From: Chlorops oryzae
Taxonomy: Eukaryota > Arthropoda > Insecta > Diptera > Chloropidae
Reading direction: 5' to 3'
Length of the DNA stretch: 64,000 nt
NCBI GenBank assembly: GCA_020466095.1
Contig: CM035809.1
Span: 7,233,723-7,297,722 of the forward strand
Translations under genes and position numbers: made by a program
Part shown: one piece after another, positions 36,112 through 48,995 of the stretch
Layout of the letters: each line of letters starts with the position of its first letter
Numbering within the stretch: the stretch's first letter is position 1
Notes under the pieces: model-generated
Told to the model about the DNA's origin: nothing
The model's input: only the letters and a program-made list of their open reading frames with translations
Database searches by the model: none

Positions 36112-36374
36112 TCGTGCACTTAGATTTCACAGTCTCTATATGCTCCAAAGTACATCTGCATACCCATAATTAATCCACATTTTTTTTGATCATATATACC
36201 TACTAATTTTGAGCTGCAAGATATCAAAATTAAGCAGTCCTCTATCCAGTTCGGCGTCTCCAGTTGCGGTTTAGTTTTAACAAAGTGGATCGGTCACCTT
36301 GATATCTAGCCAAAACCTATTGTCTGGGATTACACCAGTCCCATGGCCCAACTTACGTCGACTTATCTCTTAAT

Positions 36375-36715
36375 TAGACATCGATTTTCAGCCATTTTTG
36401 ATCCCACTATTGAAAGCGAACAGACATCAATTTTCCATAAGAAACTATCAGTTTTTACCAAGGTAAAGAGAATGTCAACTCTTGAAGGATTTCACAGTCG
36501 TTGCTATAGTCTCTTCTGCTCCAAATGAAAAAGGACATCCTTATAATTGCCCAATCTCCGTCGACTGAGATACTGTCTTATTTTTGTTATGAGAGCGCCA
36601 ACTTTTAAAAGAATTTCAATATAATCTCTTCCGTATAGAATGATAAAGGACGAGGCTATAGCTCATCCTTATAATTGCCCAACTTTCTTCGACTGGGATA
36701 GTTTTACCCAGCCAA
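36375..36715. repeat. Dispersed repeat, copy 1 (related to 39255-39545)
   Basis: Shares with 39255-39545 the series ATCGATTTTCA-CCATT, ATTGA.AGCG.ACAGA, TCAATTTTCCA.AAGAAAC, ACTCTT.AAGGATTT, ATCCTTATAATTGC and TCGACTGAGATA.TGTCTT in the same order and spacing. Each copy also holds an internal partial duplication of the TTATAATTGCCCA..TCGACTG block. The family is not identified. Confidence 0.65.
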
Positions 36716-38865
36716 ATAGCCTCACCGAAAATTTGTCATATAAAAAATTTCCATTCGTAAAAAGGGCAATTAGAATCGGGTAATTTTTAGACTCGTGTAC
36801 ATTCAGTGATTCAGAGCAATAAGGCTCATGTCACATTTAACGCCATCATGCGTCGTGCGTCATACGCGATGTTGTATGGTTCGATTACGTCATGGGCGAA
36901 TTTTCGAAAAATGAGATAGAATTCTGTCTTATTTAAAGTAATTCTCACTTTTTCTCTGAGAGAACTTTCACCTTTTTTTTTTTAACCGTCAACTGGAGTA
37001 CGCATCGATGATCATCATCATAATATTTTTAGCAGCTCATGTGCGTCCTTCATAGTTTAAAAACCAAATTAAATCACTTAATATAAGTAAGGAAAAAACA
37101 AAAGAAATATTATTTTCTTAATTTTAACGAAAGGAACATAAGCCACGCATTATCGCACAAATAATTTAAAATCCCAACAAAAAAAAATTTGTGCTAACTT
37201 CTCTATATTTTTATAGTAATTTTAAGTCATCACAATTTTAGTTTATAAAAACAAAATATATACCATTATTTCTTAATTCAATCACAAAATAATTGGTCAT
37301 TATAAAATTTATGATTTCTAAAGAATTTTTTGCTTTCTAAAACAATCGAAACAGCCAATTATTTCTAACAATAGTGCCAGATATATTTTATACAATATCA
37401 TTAATAATAAAAATGAAACAATGAAACAAAAAACAAAACAAAAAAACCAAAAAAAAAGACTTTAAATGAATGTTAAAACAATTTACACCAATAGCCTCAA
37501 ATACTTCAAGTGAAATTCTACGAACATGTGTAGCCAAAATGCCATTTTACAATGACGAAGACGAAGACGAAGAAATAATAAACTTAGTACTATAAACCAA
37601 AAAAAAAGCAACAATTTTAAGTAACAACAGTGAAGAGAAGAAAACGAAAAAACGTTAAAGCGAAAAGTTATCTCCAACCTCCCCTCAATGCGCCTCACAA
37701 TTTGACTCTTGTACATTTAAATATATTAAAAAAAATTAATGAAACTAAAAGCAGAGAAAGAAAAATATGAACTTTTAAATTATACCATACCATTACACAC
37801 ATATTAAAAATAATACGTATATTATATATTATTATCTTAAAAGAAAAAGTCTAGTCATAATTTACTTACTAAAAAAAAAAATAATAAGCAGTAAAAGAAT
37901 ATATAAGCAGGACAGCTCAAAAATCAATTTTTTTTTTAAATTATTTAAATGTAATTGATTGCTTTTCTAATTTTCTATATGTAGCAAAACAAACGCCAAA
38001 GAAAAATGATGAAAAGCAATCCTTAAACATTGATTTATGCAACACCAACAATCGACAAAACACCTTTTTTTTTAAATGGAAAGCTTTTATGAAATACATG
38101 CTTCGGAAAATCGATTAAAAACAAAAAGGAAACAAAACAAACACACCAAAAATATGGCATGAATTAAGAAAAAAATATATAAACATACACCATGATATTT
38201 GTACTACGTTATTGAAGAAAACAATATATATATATAAATATATATATTCATATGTATTCAAGAAACTGTGCAAAACACAAACCAAAATGTAAGAACACAC
38301 CATTTAAAAAAAAACCCAATCAATTAACGCATACACATAAACCGAAAATAATTTAAAAATAAATTCAACAAATATTTTATAAAAAAAATAAAAACATTTT
38401 ATACCTACAACAACATAAAAAGCATGTAATGTAATGAAAAGCATTCATTTTTTTTCTTTCATAGTTCTTGAAACGCATTTGCATGCAAAACTTGACTTTT
38501 ATATTTAAGTGTTTTCATCTTGAAGACTTCATATACATTCTATGGCAAAAAATAAAAAAATTTTATTTGATATTTCTTTAATTACCATATATCCATCCCA
38601 TGTTTGGTGGTGTGTGCTTTGGGCCTCAGAATTTCAGATTTCTTCAACGAAGCTTTATAGAATCCCATTCGTCATGCTTACGGTTTTTTTTTTTTTAAGA
38701 ACAAAATCAGCGCATCGAAGTAAGCAATTCACGCCTTAATACGACAATTTCATGTGAAGCCATTAAGCCATGTCCACAAATTGGCGATATTGATCTTGCG
38801 ACTGAAACCGATTACGAGAGCCTGAATGACTTCTCAAATTGCCCAATTTTCGAGTTATGTCTAAT

Positions 38866-39097
38866 CATATATAACTATATATGTCACTCAGAGCCGTTTC
38901 TATTTTGGCTCTTTTCAACACGGTCTTGGGTACCCACCACGGTCTTGGGTACCCACCAAAATGAGCATTTTTCACTTAGGTACTCACCAAAAGTATTTCT
39001 CTCTCGCTCTTTTTTTGCCTGCCGAGTAACATTCTTTCTAACTGGCGCGAAATGTCCCGCCCAAAATCTATGAGAGTGACATATATAGTTATATATG
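38866..39097. mobile_element. Non-autonomous DNA transposon, 24-bp perfect inverted ends, 8-bp target duplication
   Basis: Positions 38866-38889 and 39074-39097 are exact reverse complements (24 bp, starting CATATATAACTATATATGTC). Immediately outside is the direct repeat TGTCTAAT at 38858-38865 and 39098-39105. An 8-bp duplication fits hAT-type or P-type transposition. The perfect ends and perfect duplication suggest a recent insertion. Inside is a short tandem repeat of GGTCTTGGGTACCCACCA. There is no transposase. Confidence 0.88.
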
Positions 39098-39254
39098 TGT
39101 CTAATACTTAGACCAAAAACTCTCCATATTAAAAAATAAATGTGAGTGAAAGGCCACTTAGACTCCCCTATTAAGAGCTTTCCAATATTTGTATGGTATT
39201 TTTTCGCAATTATGAGCACTAAGATGATTAAATGAAATAAAATATCTTCATGAT

Positions 39255-39545
39255 TACACATCGATTTTCAACCATTATGATTCCTCTATTGAGAGCGGAC
39301 AGATGTCAATTTTCCACAAGAAACCATCGGTTATTTCCACGTTAAGAGAATATCCACTCTTAAAGGATTTGACGTCTTGGTTTAGTTTCTTCTGTACCGA
39401 ATAATAAAAGTATCCTTATAATTGCGCATTTTGCTTCGACTGAGATATTGTCTTTTTTGTTATGCGAACGAACGAACTCTTGAAGAATTTTACTGTCTTA
39501 GCTACAGTCTCTTCTCGACCGAATAATAAACGACCAGATTATAGT
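39255..39545. repeat. Dispersed repeat, copy 2 (related to 36375-36715)
   Basis: See the copy at 36375; order of shared blocks is the same and identity looks roughly 70-80% by eye, so duplication or transposition is old. Confidence 0.65.
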
Positions 39546-42500
39546 GATACACTGTATATTACCAAAAATATGGTAATTTTTGTATCATTGCCCAGCGGCA
39601 ACAGTTCCTACCGCCTTTAAAGTAGATTGTAGGCAGCGTACCAAATGAACACCACACAACCCCCATTACTTTGTGTCGTGATGGTAGGCGTTCCCTCTAT
39701 AACACGGCTACGCTCGAACAAAAATATACTTGAATTGCATATGAGGTCGTTTGTATTACCGTGGTTCATCGCTTCTCTAAGCAGCAATTCGGCCTCTGGG
39801 TGACTGGGGTTTCATCAGAAAACTTCTAGATGACATTAATAATAACAAACTACGGTCGAGGTACTGCCCCAACGCAGCCTGCTGGACATCATCAGTAGCA
39901 TGGGCCGAAATTTGAGTCTGGCCTCTTCTCTATTGTTCTCAAACTGGTTCGTCGGTAGTTCGTTCAAATCAACAAATTCAAAAGGATTTTTATCTAATGT
40001 TGGCTCCATAACTGCCACACTTTCGGTCGTCCGAGTCTCGTCAATTACACGAGACTCAATTGAAATTTGCACACATCCCCGCTTGAGCTAAGTGATGGGG
40101 TAATTAGCCTGGTGAACGTGATTTTTTCCAATCTTTGGTACATAAGTACATTCAGTGATGTACTTAAAGCCTATGAATAGCAATCTTTCCATATTTCTGC
40201 TATCAGTTCCTTGATGTTTTTATCTTCGTTCTTCAAAACCACCCTATGAAAATCAGCTGATCGATGGCGAACTTTAGAGCGTAATTCTTTTTCCAAGTAT
40301 GAAGTCTTTTTCTCATAGAGCCCAGAGTCCACACCTCATGAATTCATGAGGAACTCAAACATGTCATTATTTTTTCATTTGAAGTTTTAATCGAAGTTTT
40401 TGAAAATTCGCTCATAACTTAGCATAAACACATAATAACCTAGAATGCACATAATTTGGAACAGAATTTGGTTTTCCTTTCCATTTTTTGTTTTGCATTA
40501 TTATTCGTCAAAAGATTTAATTATTTGAATTACGTTCAAAGTTTTGATGAGAAAACTTTTCGGCGTAAAACAAGACTTTGGCTATATATGATGAGATAAT
40601 ACACTTTCGAGAATATTGTATATGAAGAAAAAACAAAAAACAAACGAATAATCAAACGGCGTTAAAAAATAAAATCTCTAACGACGATATAGGACGATAT
40701 ATGTGGAATTTTAAAGAAAATAACGAAACTCGGAAATTTGGTAAAGTAAAATTTAGACCAGTTTCGGTGGAACAATTTTTGGACTAACGAAAAAATGAAG
40801 AAACACAAAAAACATTGAAAAAAAAAAGAAAGAAATTGTTTCGACAATTTGTGAACGAACAGGACATTTGAAAAAAATTTCGAAGCCACCACAGTCTGGT
40901 GCAATGTAATCAGGGACAGTTGCCTCCTACTACGATAGGACGAAATGTATCTATCTTCCTTAACATCGTTCGAAGGTTGAAAATCTCATTCCATTGACCG
41001 CAACTGTAAAAAAAAAGAACTTCGCTTCGAAATATGGAGGAGTTTTGGAAATTTCCAATGCCTTGTTTGAGGGCACATGAAATGGTTCAATTGAAAAAAA
41101 AAAAAATGGAATTAAATCTAAAATTAACGTCTAGATATAAGTGTAAAATTAAATATAAAAGAAATGTACTTTCGGTAATGTTCCTATATATTAAAGCGAG
41201 AAAAAAACAATTAATGAAAACTAATATTAGACGAACAAAAGAAATTATCTATTTAGGCTTAAAATTTTTTGGAAACATTTTGGATACAAACAAAAACCGA
41301 ATGAACAAAATTTCAAGCCATCACCTCTGCTCTGCTCTCAAGGTATTCGAAGTTTCCAATAACGTCCCTCCAAAAAAAAAAGGCATAAACTCAACCAAAA
41401 AGACCAATGCGCAAAACAAAAGAAATAAATGAATAAATAAAAAAATAAAAGCGAATCACTTGCAATAGTGAAAGAAAACTCTTTAATTTACAGGCAGGAT
41501 ATTTCCGTTATTCATTTTCGTGTTTTTTTTTTTTTTTTATGTAAGTAGAACAAATATAAATACTTTCTTCTTTCGATCAAAACAATCGTCCCGTAAGAAA
41601 ACAATTTTGGCATAATTGTTTTTTTTTTTTTCTTTTTAGTTTCGTTAAATTTTCATATATTTTCCTAGTTTCCAAAACAAATTGTACTTTCAACCCTTTA
41701 AGGCATACGGCACAAATTTTGTCCCCAAAATAACTTTAACTATTTATAGGAATTTCATTAAAAAGAGTTTCTCTAAAACGTTAAAATTATGCGCGAACAA
41801 ATTTGTCCCTTAAGCGTTAAAGGGTTAAGCAAAAGAACTAATAATAATAATAAAATGCGTAAAATCAACAACAATTGTGACAAAAAAAAAAGAAACATTT
41901 CGATCAAAAAAAAAAACTCTCTCGGCCATGTTTGGATAATTCTCTCTCGGTGTAAGTCCAGGACAAATGAACAAAAAAAAAAAAAAAACTCCAAAACAAA
42001 AAAACTCAAAAACAAAAAACTCAAAAACCAAAAAATTTTGCAAAATTTTACTCACAAAATTTTCTTATAAAATTTGAAGAAAAAAACAAAAATTAAGGAA
42101 AAAATTGTGCAAAAAAACACATTCCAAAAAAGAATTAACGGAAATATAAAATTTAGAAAGATAAAAATTAAAAAAAAAAAATAAAGAAAATTATCACGAA
42201 AAAAGTACAAGCTTATTTTAAGCACCTTCGCGCCTTATCTTTAAGAAAACCAAAACAAAAACGACATGAAACTTAAATTTAATGATAAAAATTAACAAAC
42301 CAAAAAAAAACATGTGAAAATTTGTAAAAAGTTTATATTGAGGAATTTAACTAAAAAAAAAGCGATTAACTCACTTAACTAAATTTGAATCCCTTCAAAA
42401 AAAAACCCAAAAACAAAATTGAATGACTAAAAAAGACATTTAGAGAAACCTTTTTACGAGCATCAAATTTCATGTTTCCACTTTTGTTTTCATTTTATTT

Positions 42501-42778
42501 TTATTTTCTTTTAACAAATAGAAATAGAGTCTGCCTTAAATTAAATTTTCACGAAAACCAGAAGGAAATTATTACAAAAAAAAAAATTGCAAACAATACA
42601 ACAAACTGTGAACTGCGAACAGTGAAATTGAAAACAAAAAAACCAAAAAATTGAAAATTCAAAATCGAATCAAACAAATTAAGCCAAAAAAAAGAAAGCA
42701 AAATTACAAAAAATGACATCATAAAAACGTCGAATACGAATAAGAATGCTTGAAAATGTGGTCTGTGATGTGTTTGCA

Positions 42779-42920
42779 ATGTTGAGTGAAAATTCGTCTG
42801 AGCGTTCGCAGCATGTTGACTGAACGAACGGAGCGCAACCTATTTGGCTACTTTCACTCAGCATGTTGCGTTACAGCAAATGCGTCTGCTCTGAATGCAT
42901 CCCCATTCAGCGAACATTTT
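42779..42920. repeat. Palindromic CAACATGTTG repeat, copy 3
   Basis: Contains TGAGCGTTCGCAGCATGTTG, ACTGAACGAAC, TTTGGCTACTTTCACTCA, GCATGTTG and TCTGCTCTGAATGCATCC. The order matches copies 4 and 5. Confidence 0.65.
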
Positions 42921-44288
42921 CAAACAATTTTTATAATTCGCGTAATAATAAGAAAATCCGAAAATTACAAAACAAAATCAATAAAGCAAGCAAAATTCAA
43001 AAAATTCAAAATCGTACCATGCTACAGATATCAAAATTCAAAAATAAAATTTTTCATTTTGTTCGTTTTCTTTCCCAAAAAAAAACAAAAACAAAAAAAA
43101 AACCATCATTGAACTCGAAAAAAGTGTATTCTATGTTATTTACAAAAAAAAAAAAAATATTAAAAAAATTAAGAAGAAAATTTAAAAATTATACAATTTT
43201 CGCATAAAAATGTTTAGTTCGAAATTTTCTTTTTATTGTAAAAAGTTTTTAGAACCGTAAGTTATGATGCGTAGCATTTGTATTTAAATCCAAAACAAAA
43301 ATCATTAATTAAAATTACTTAGTTTAAAATAATACACACTCAGAACTAGGCCTATGTGTATGCGAAACGAAATTGTATTCAAAAATGAAAAAAAAAATCA
43401 TTGTATATTTAGATATTGATATATACCTACATACATATATAAACGTACATTTGTAGCGCATGCTATTCAGGACAGTCAAATTTCATTTGAGCTCACAGTT
43501 CCGCTTGTATTTTGATAAAAAGTAATATTATTTATAATTATGATTTATCCTAGCTAGTTTTGTATTGAAATAATTATGTCAGCAAAAACTTTGACTGATA
43601 ATATCAGACAAACTTGGATGCGCTTTTATTATTTTGAGCATTACTGTTGTGCACAAAAAATAAAAAAAAATAAATTTATATTTTAAAATTTCTCTGCTCC
43701 TATTTTATGTGACAGTGCAAATATGTTCAAAAGTTCTCAAAAATGCAAAAAAAAATAAACAAACTTTTTGTTTCTTAACAAAAAACACAAACATCCAAAA
43801 CAGTTCAAGGCAATATTTATGAAGGCAACAAATCAAAAATAACCAGGGAAACACAATATTTATTTACGTTTGATATTTTAATAGACTTTATTATTTTCAA
43901 ACCGATTTCGAGAGATCCTTTGGAATAAAATATTTAGCTTCGATTTTTCGGATACCATTGGGTATTTTTGGCAAAAGACTAAAAGCACACACACATAATC
44001 ACATCCGCATACAGCTATAAAAAGCCCCGATCCAACATTTCAGCCAAAATTACTGAAAGGGCCATAAACGTCCGATCAAAAGTGCCTTCAGAAACATAAA
44101 AAAAAAAACAAACAAAAATTATTAAAAAAAGGAAGAAAAAACTTTTTTTATGAAAAAAAATTATATAAAAAATCATATATACACATATATGTATATGTAA
44201 AACTAAAAACTTATTAAAAAGTTAAGATTTAAACGCATTACTGGCCCTAAATAGACCGATTTGAACAACCAAAACTTTGAATATATTT

Positions 44289-44362
44289 GCACTGACTCAA
44301 TAATGATTGCCTTCAGAGTCGACTCAAATGTTCTGCGATGCCTACCAAAGAGTATTAATATA

Positions 44363-44404
<42 letters not shown>

Positions 44405-44531
44405 CTCTTTGTGCCTACTGAGCGTTGGCAGCATGTTGACTTAGCGAACTCCATATTTGGTAGCAACATTTACTTATATACTTCAACATAGCATGTTGAG
44501 TGGCAGCATTTGAGTCTGCTGGATGCACTCA
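44289..44531. repeat. Palindromic CAACATGTTG repeat, copy 4, interrupted by a nested insertion
   Basis: GAGTCGACTCAAATG near 44316 is mirrored by CATTTGAGTCTGCT near 44508. Between them lie TGAGCGTTGGCAGCATGTTG and GCATGTTGAGTGGCAG. A 66-bp palindrome with its own 7-bp duplication (44346-44411) sits inside the left half. Confidence 0.65.
44346..44411. mobile_element. 66-bp perfect-arm palindrome with TA core and 7-bp target duplication
   Basis: CAAAGAGTATTAATA at 44346-44360 and TATTAATACTCTTTG at 44397-44411 are exact inverted copies around a (TA)n core. TGCCTAC stands directly on each side (44339-44345 and 44412-44418). This looks like insertion of a tiny MITE or a MITE remnant into the older palindromic repeat. 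Confidence 0.7.
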
Positions 44532-46602
44532 TAGTCTCGTATGCATAAAGATGAGCTCAGACCATTTTCTCGAGTTTTTCAGCAATTTCTTAGCTTCATA
44601 TGAGCTCCCAGTTAAAATTTTAAGCTTTATCTCGATTGACTCAAGACAGAGATCCACCTCATTTTTATGCATACTACCCAATATCAACTTATGAGGCCTA
44701 GCTTCCAATAGGGCAGGAATTTCTGCACATAAGTTTGCTTGAGAAAAGAAATTCTTAAGTTTCGCGGTACTGTGACATTCATTTGCTTTAACTAATTAGA
44801 AAAAAAATTTTTAATTTAAAAAAAAAAGCTTAGTTATTTACATTTTTTAATTCATACGCATCAAAATCGCCTGCAAATACATGCTTAAATGATTTCACAT
44901 AACAAACAACCTACCACATTAAAGTAATATCTTTTTGAGAACGAAAAAGAAAACAAAATTATATTTAGGAAAAACGAAAACAAAAACTTCAAAAAAGAAT
45001 AAAAGAATTGAATCAAAAATAATTTAGATTTAGCAAAAAAAAAAAATTTAAAAAAAAGAAAAGATAAGAAAGATAAAAGGCCCGAAAAAATATCTTTCAT
45101 AAAAAATAGTAAAAATGTGTTTTGCATTTCAATTGAATTTTGTAAAAGAAAAAAATAAAAGAAAATAACAAAAAAAAAAAAAAAAAAAAGACAAAATTTT
45201 CGTTGGAAGTGTAAACTTTTAGAATTTAGGCAAGACAAAACACTTAGGCAAAAACCAATTTTGGTGTATTAAAAGCAAAGAAAAAAAAAACAACATGATT
45301 CGAAAAAAAAAATTAAGAAAATTTAGCGATAAAACACTTATACATATATGCATACGTAAAATGGCATGTATTATGTGTATATAATCTATTTATATGTATG
45401 GTGTGAATATTCATGGTTAAAACAAAAACAAAAGAACAACAACAACAACAACTTTACATAAAAACTCAGAAAGCAAAGTTGTAAAGAATAAATTCAAAAG
45501 AAAAACAAAAACAAAAGACTTTGACTTATATAAAAAAAAAAAAACCTTAACAGAAGAGCATTGTTCCTTTTCGAAAATTTATTTTTTATTTACAAAAACG
45601 AAAAATGCATTATTTATTAATTGAATATATAAACATGAACTAGTTAAAATTTTAGTGAAATTCCATTATCCTTTTTCTTTTATTCAGAAAATGAATTTTC
45701 GTTCGAATTTCGACACCGATGTATTTTTGAATCAATATTAATTTGGCTAGAAAATGTAAGAATAACTTATAAGTTTCATACTTTTAGGCGAAAAGTAAAC
45801 ATTTTACATAACCAGGTTGAAATTAAGCACTTTATTGTTATTAAAAAAAAATATATATACATACATATATATAAAAAATTCTGAAAAAAATGTTTGGCGT
45901 ACGTATTATAGTAAAAAAAAAAAACAATATTGGAAGCTTAAAATTAGTTACTTAAACTACAACCATTTTGGCATAGGGTTGTATTTTTAAGGTTTTATTT
46001 TTCAAAAGAAAAAAAAGTGCAAAATAAGAATATTAAACAAAATTAAATATTTCGAAAAATTTCGAGCTGAAGTATTTATATAAAAAAGTTTTTATTTCAG
46101 CAATAGTTAAATGAAAAAAAAAATCTTTAAGTTAACTGCAATAGACCGGAATGATTTCCAACACATAGTACAAACGAATTTAGAATAACTTTTATCTAAT
46201 AAAGAAATATATATACTTACAAAGGTACTTTACAATAAAATTAGGAGCCATTCGAATGGGTAAATATTTTGAACTGGCGTTTTTGGGGGACATTTTGAAC
46301 AGATTTTGAAATTTATAACGCTCACATTAAGATTGATTCTGAAAGCTCTTGATTAAAAATGCTTCATTCAGTTTCACAGTTCGGAGGACACTAGCTTACA
46401 AAGCCCGAAAAGGGGATCACTGAAATAAGTTTTTTTCCAAACTCATTCGGGGTCGCTGAAAAATCACCATTTTGACTTTGTTCGCGCAATAATCTCAAGT
46501 TTTGTAAACTAGTGTAATCGAATGGCCGATATAGATCAATACTGATCTTCCATTTTGAAAAGCTGAATCGATTTTTAACTCAAAAGCTTAGTTCTGCATT
46601 TA

Positions 46603-46746
46603 TATTGAACGCATTCAGCCAACTAATCAGTAAGATTCGGCTGAGCACTGGCAGCATGTTGCCTGAGCGGACTGCGAAAGTTATTTAGCTACCTACTTTT
46701 GCTCAACATGTTGAGTGAAATAGTTGGATAGCAGTTGAATCGCTAA
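46603..46746. repeat. Palindromic CAACATGTTG repeat, copy 5
   Basis: Contains GAACGCATTCAGCCAACT, TGAGCACTGGCAGCATGTTG, CCTGAGCGGACTGCG, TAGCTACCTACTTTTGCTCA and ACATGTTGAGTG in the shared order. Confidence 0.6.
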
Positions 46747-48758
46747 ATGGAGTCAATGTTTTTGTTGAATTTAAATCGAAATTTAAATGTCTTAGAAATC
46801 TTTAAATACATTAAAAAAGTTGAAACTCGATTTCAAGGAATCGAAAGGAACATCATGAAACAACATGAAAATTTAACAAAACTGCCAAACTACACCAAAA
46901 AAAAAAACATTTTCGATTGCTTTCGCAAATACCTAATATTTAAAATAATTAATTTTAGAATAATTGATTTATCATGTTCCCCCTTTATTCCCAGTATTAA
47001 CAAAAAAAAGTGTTTAATTACTTCAAAATGCTTCACTTCAGCAAATAAGCAGCGCTGTTATCTATCTTTAGATAAGACAAAAGTTTATACCACACCATTT
47101 CGAAGCTAAATGATACTAACAAAATTTAATTGTTGCAATAGTACTTAAGATATTTTGGCTATAAACGGAAAAACAAACGCTGCTGTATATTGTTGAAAGC
47201 TATTTTCATACGATTTCTTAGCGAAAGAATGGCTCCGTTTAATTAAAAAGTATTATAATAATAAATAAAAGGAAAAACTATTAAATATTTTATTTCTCAA
47301 CACTTGTATATCATAATGAGTTGAAACTATTTAGATATCATTTAAAAATGGAAGGAAAAAGTCGAAATTTTTCATTAAAATAAATTTATTCTCTGGATGT
47401 TAACAAGAGTTTAAAAATTAAAAAAAAAAAAAAATTTGAAACCCTGGAAGTGAAAATAATTTCAAAGAATAAAATTTTTATTATTTTATTTTATCTATTT
47501 TTGTTTATATTTATTTTCTTCTATCATCTTTTTATGTTGAAATTCCAAACTGCGAATCAAAGAAATATAAATAATAAAAAAAAAAAAACAGCCCGAAATA
47601 CAACAAACGATTTTCAATTACTGAAAATAATTTAAAGAAATATACAAGTAATTTTGTTCTTTTCAAACAATATTAAAAGGAAAAAAAATTACTACTTTTG
47701 CATACTTAACTACATATAAAAATAAAAATAAATAAAAAACCAAAAATAATCGTATAAAAATGGAAAACAAAACCAAGACAACAAACCCAAATAATTATGG
47801 ATTATATGTAATATCAATAGTCGAAAAACACACCCCTTTTCCCCTCAATATATAAATGTAATAAAACACTACCAAGCATACCAAAATCAAGCAAAAAAGA
47901 AAAACGAAAATAAAATAAAATTAATAAGCAATCTTATATTACTGGATTTACACTAGAACTTTATATATGGATATAATTTTTGAACGATTTTCTTGCTTAA
48001 AATAAAAATACTACATCTCAGTATCACTTTTTTTTGAAATTAAGTTAAATGAATTTCTTTACACAGAATTTTAACAAGCAAAGGAACAAAATTCACAATT
48101 TCGGAAACTCGAAAACGCTGTTTGGAAGTCATTGGAAATAATACATATATTTCATTTATAATTATATAAATTTAGTTTTACTTTTATTTTCACATAATTA
48201 CGAGGAAAAACAAAAGTCAAGAAAACTATTTCATTTCATATTTTGTTTAGGGGAAAATTCAAATGAAATTTTATAGTAAATTATGATTTATTTTTGTAAA
48301 AAAAAAAACAAACAAAAAAACAAAAGAACATGAATATAAAACTAGACACTATGAAAAAATGGTTTGTAAGCGAACAAAATTTGATATTTGGAATATAAAA
48401 AATTATATATATTTATGTAAAAAGGACTAAAGGAACAAATTTAATGAAAACAGAAACTATCGTAATAACTTTTCAATCGTATTATAAATTATTTTATTGA
48501 ATTTATGTATAAAATTGAAGTGTATATTATTTATTTTCATCTTAAGAAATAAAGTTTTAAAATCGTATAAAAATAGTAATGGCAATTGTGTTCTCAATTC
48601 GATCGACAGAATTGATTTATTAACAATAATTTGATTTGGTGAGTATAAGCGCTTTCTCATCTCATTCAGTTCATCTACAGGGCATAACGATATTATGGCG
48701 AATTTCTTGCTATAATGGATAAAGGAAACTGATGCACAAGAACTCTAAATATTTTTGG

Positions 48759-48995
48759 TAGTGCATATGGATGCTCTCAGTAGTGACATGCTGCGGTAAG
48801 CCTGCAGAAAAAGCATTTTTTAATAAATATCGCGAAAATCATCCGAAGAAGCGTAAAAAATTATGGTTTTTGTATTTAAAAATGTTATATCAAAATAAAT
48901 GAAGTAGTCATTTTGATTGCGTATACATAATATACGTATAACATTGCTCATACGTCGGGTGAATTGCACGTTTACCGAAGCATCCATATGCACTA
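48759..48995. mobile_element. MITE-like element with 16-bp inverted core arms
   Basis: TAGTGCATATGGATGC at 48759-48774 and GCATCCATATGCACTA at 48980-48995 are exact inverted copies. Weaker similarity extends outward (CTAAA.ATT...) and inward (GGTAA). No target-site duplication was identified. Confidence 0.6.

Noticed and set aside
39836..40072. 78-codon minus-strand frame with non-repetitive composition
   Set aside because: No recognisable family and no neighbouring frames; too little to call a gene or a transposon fragment.
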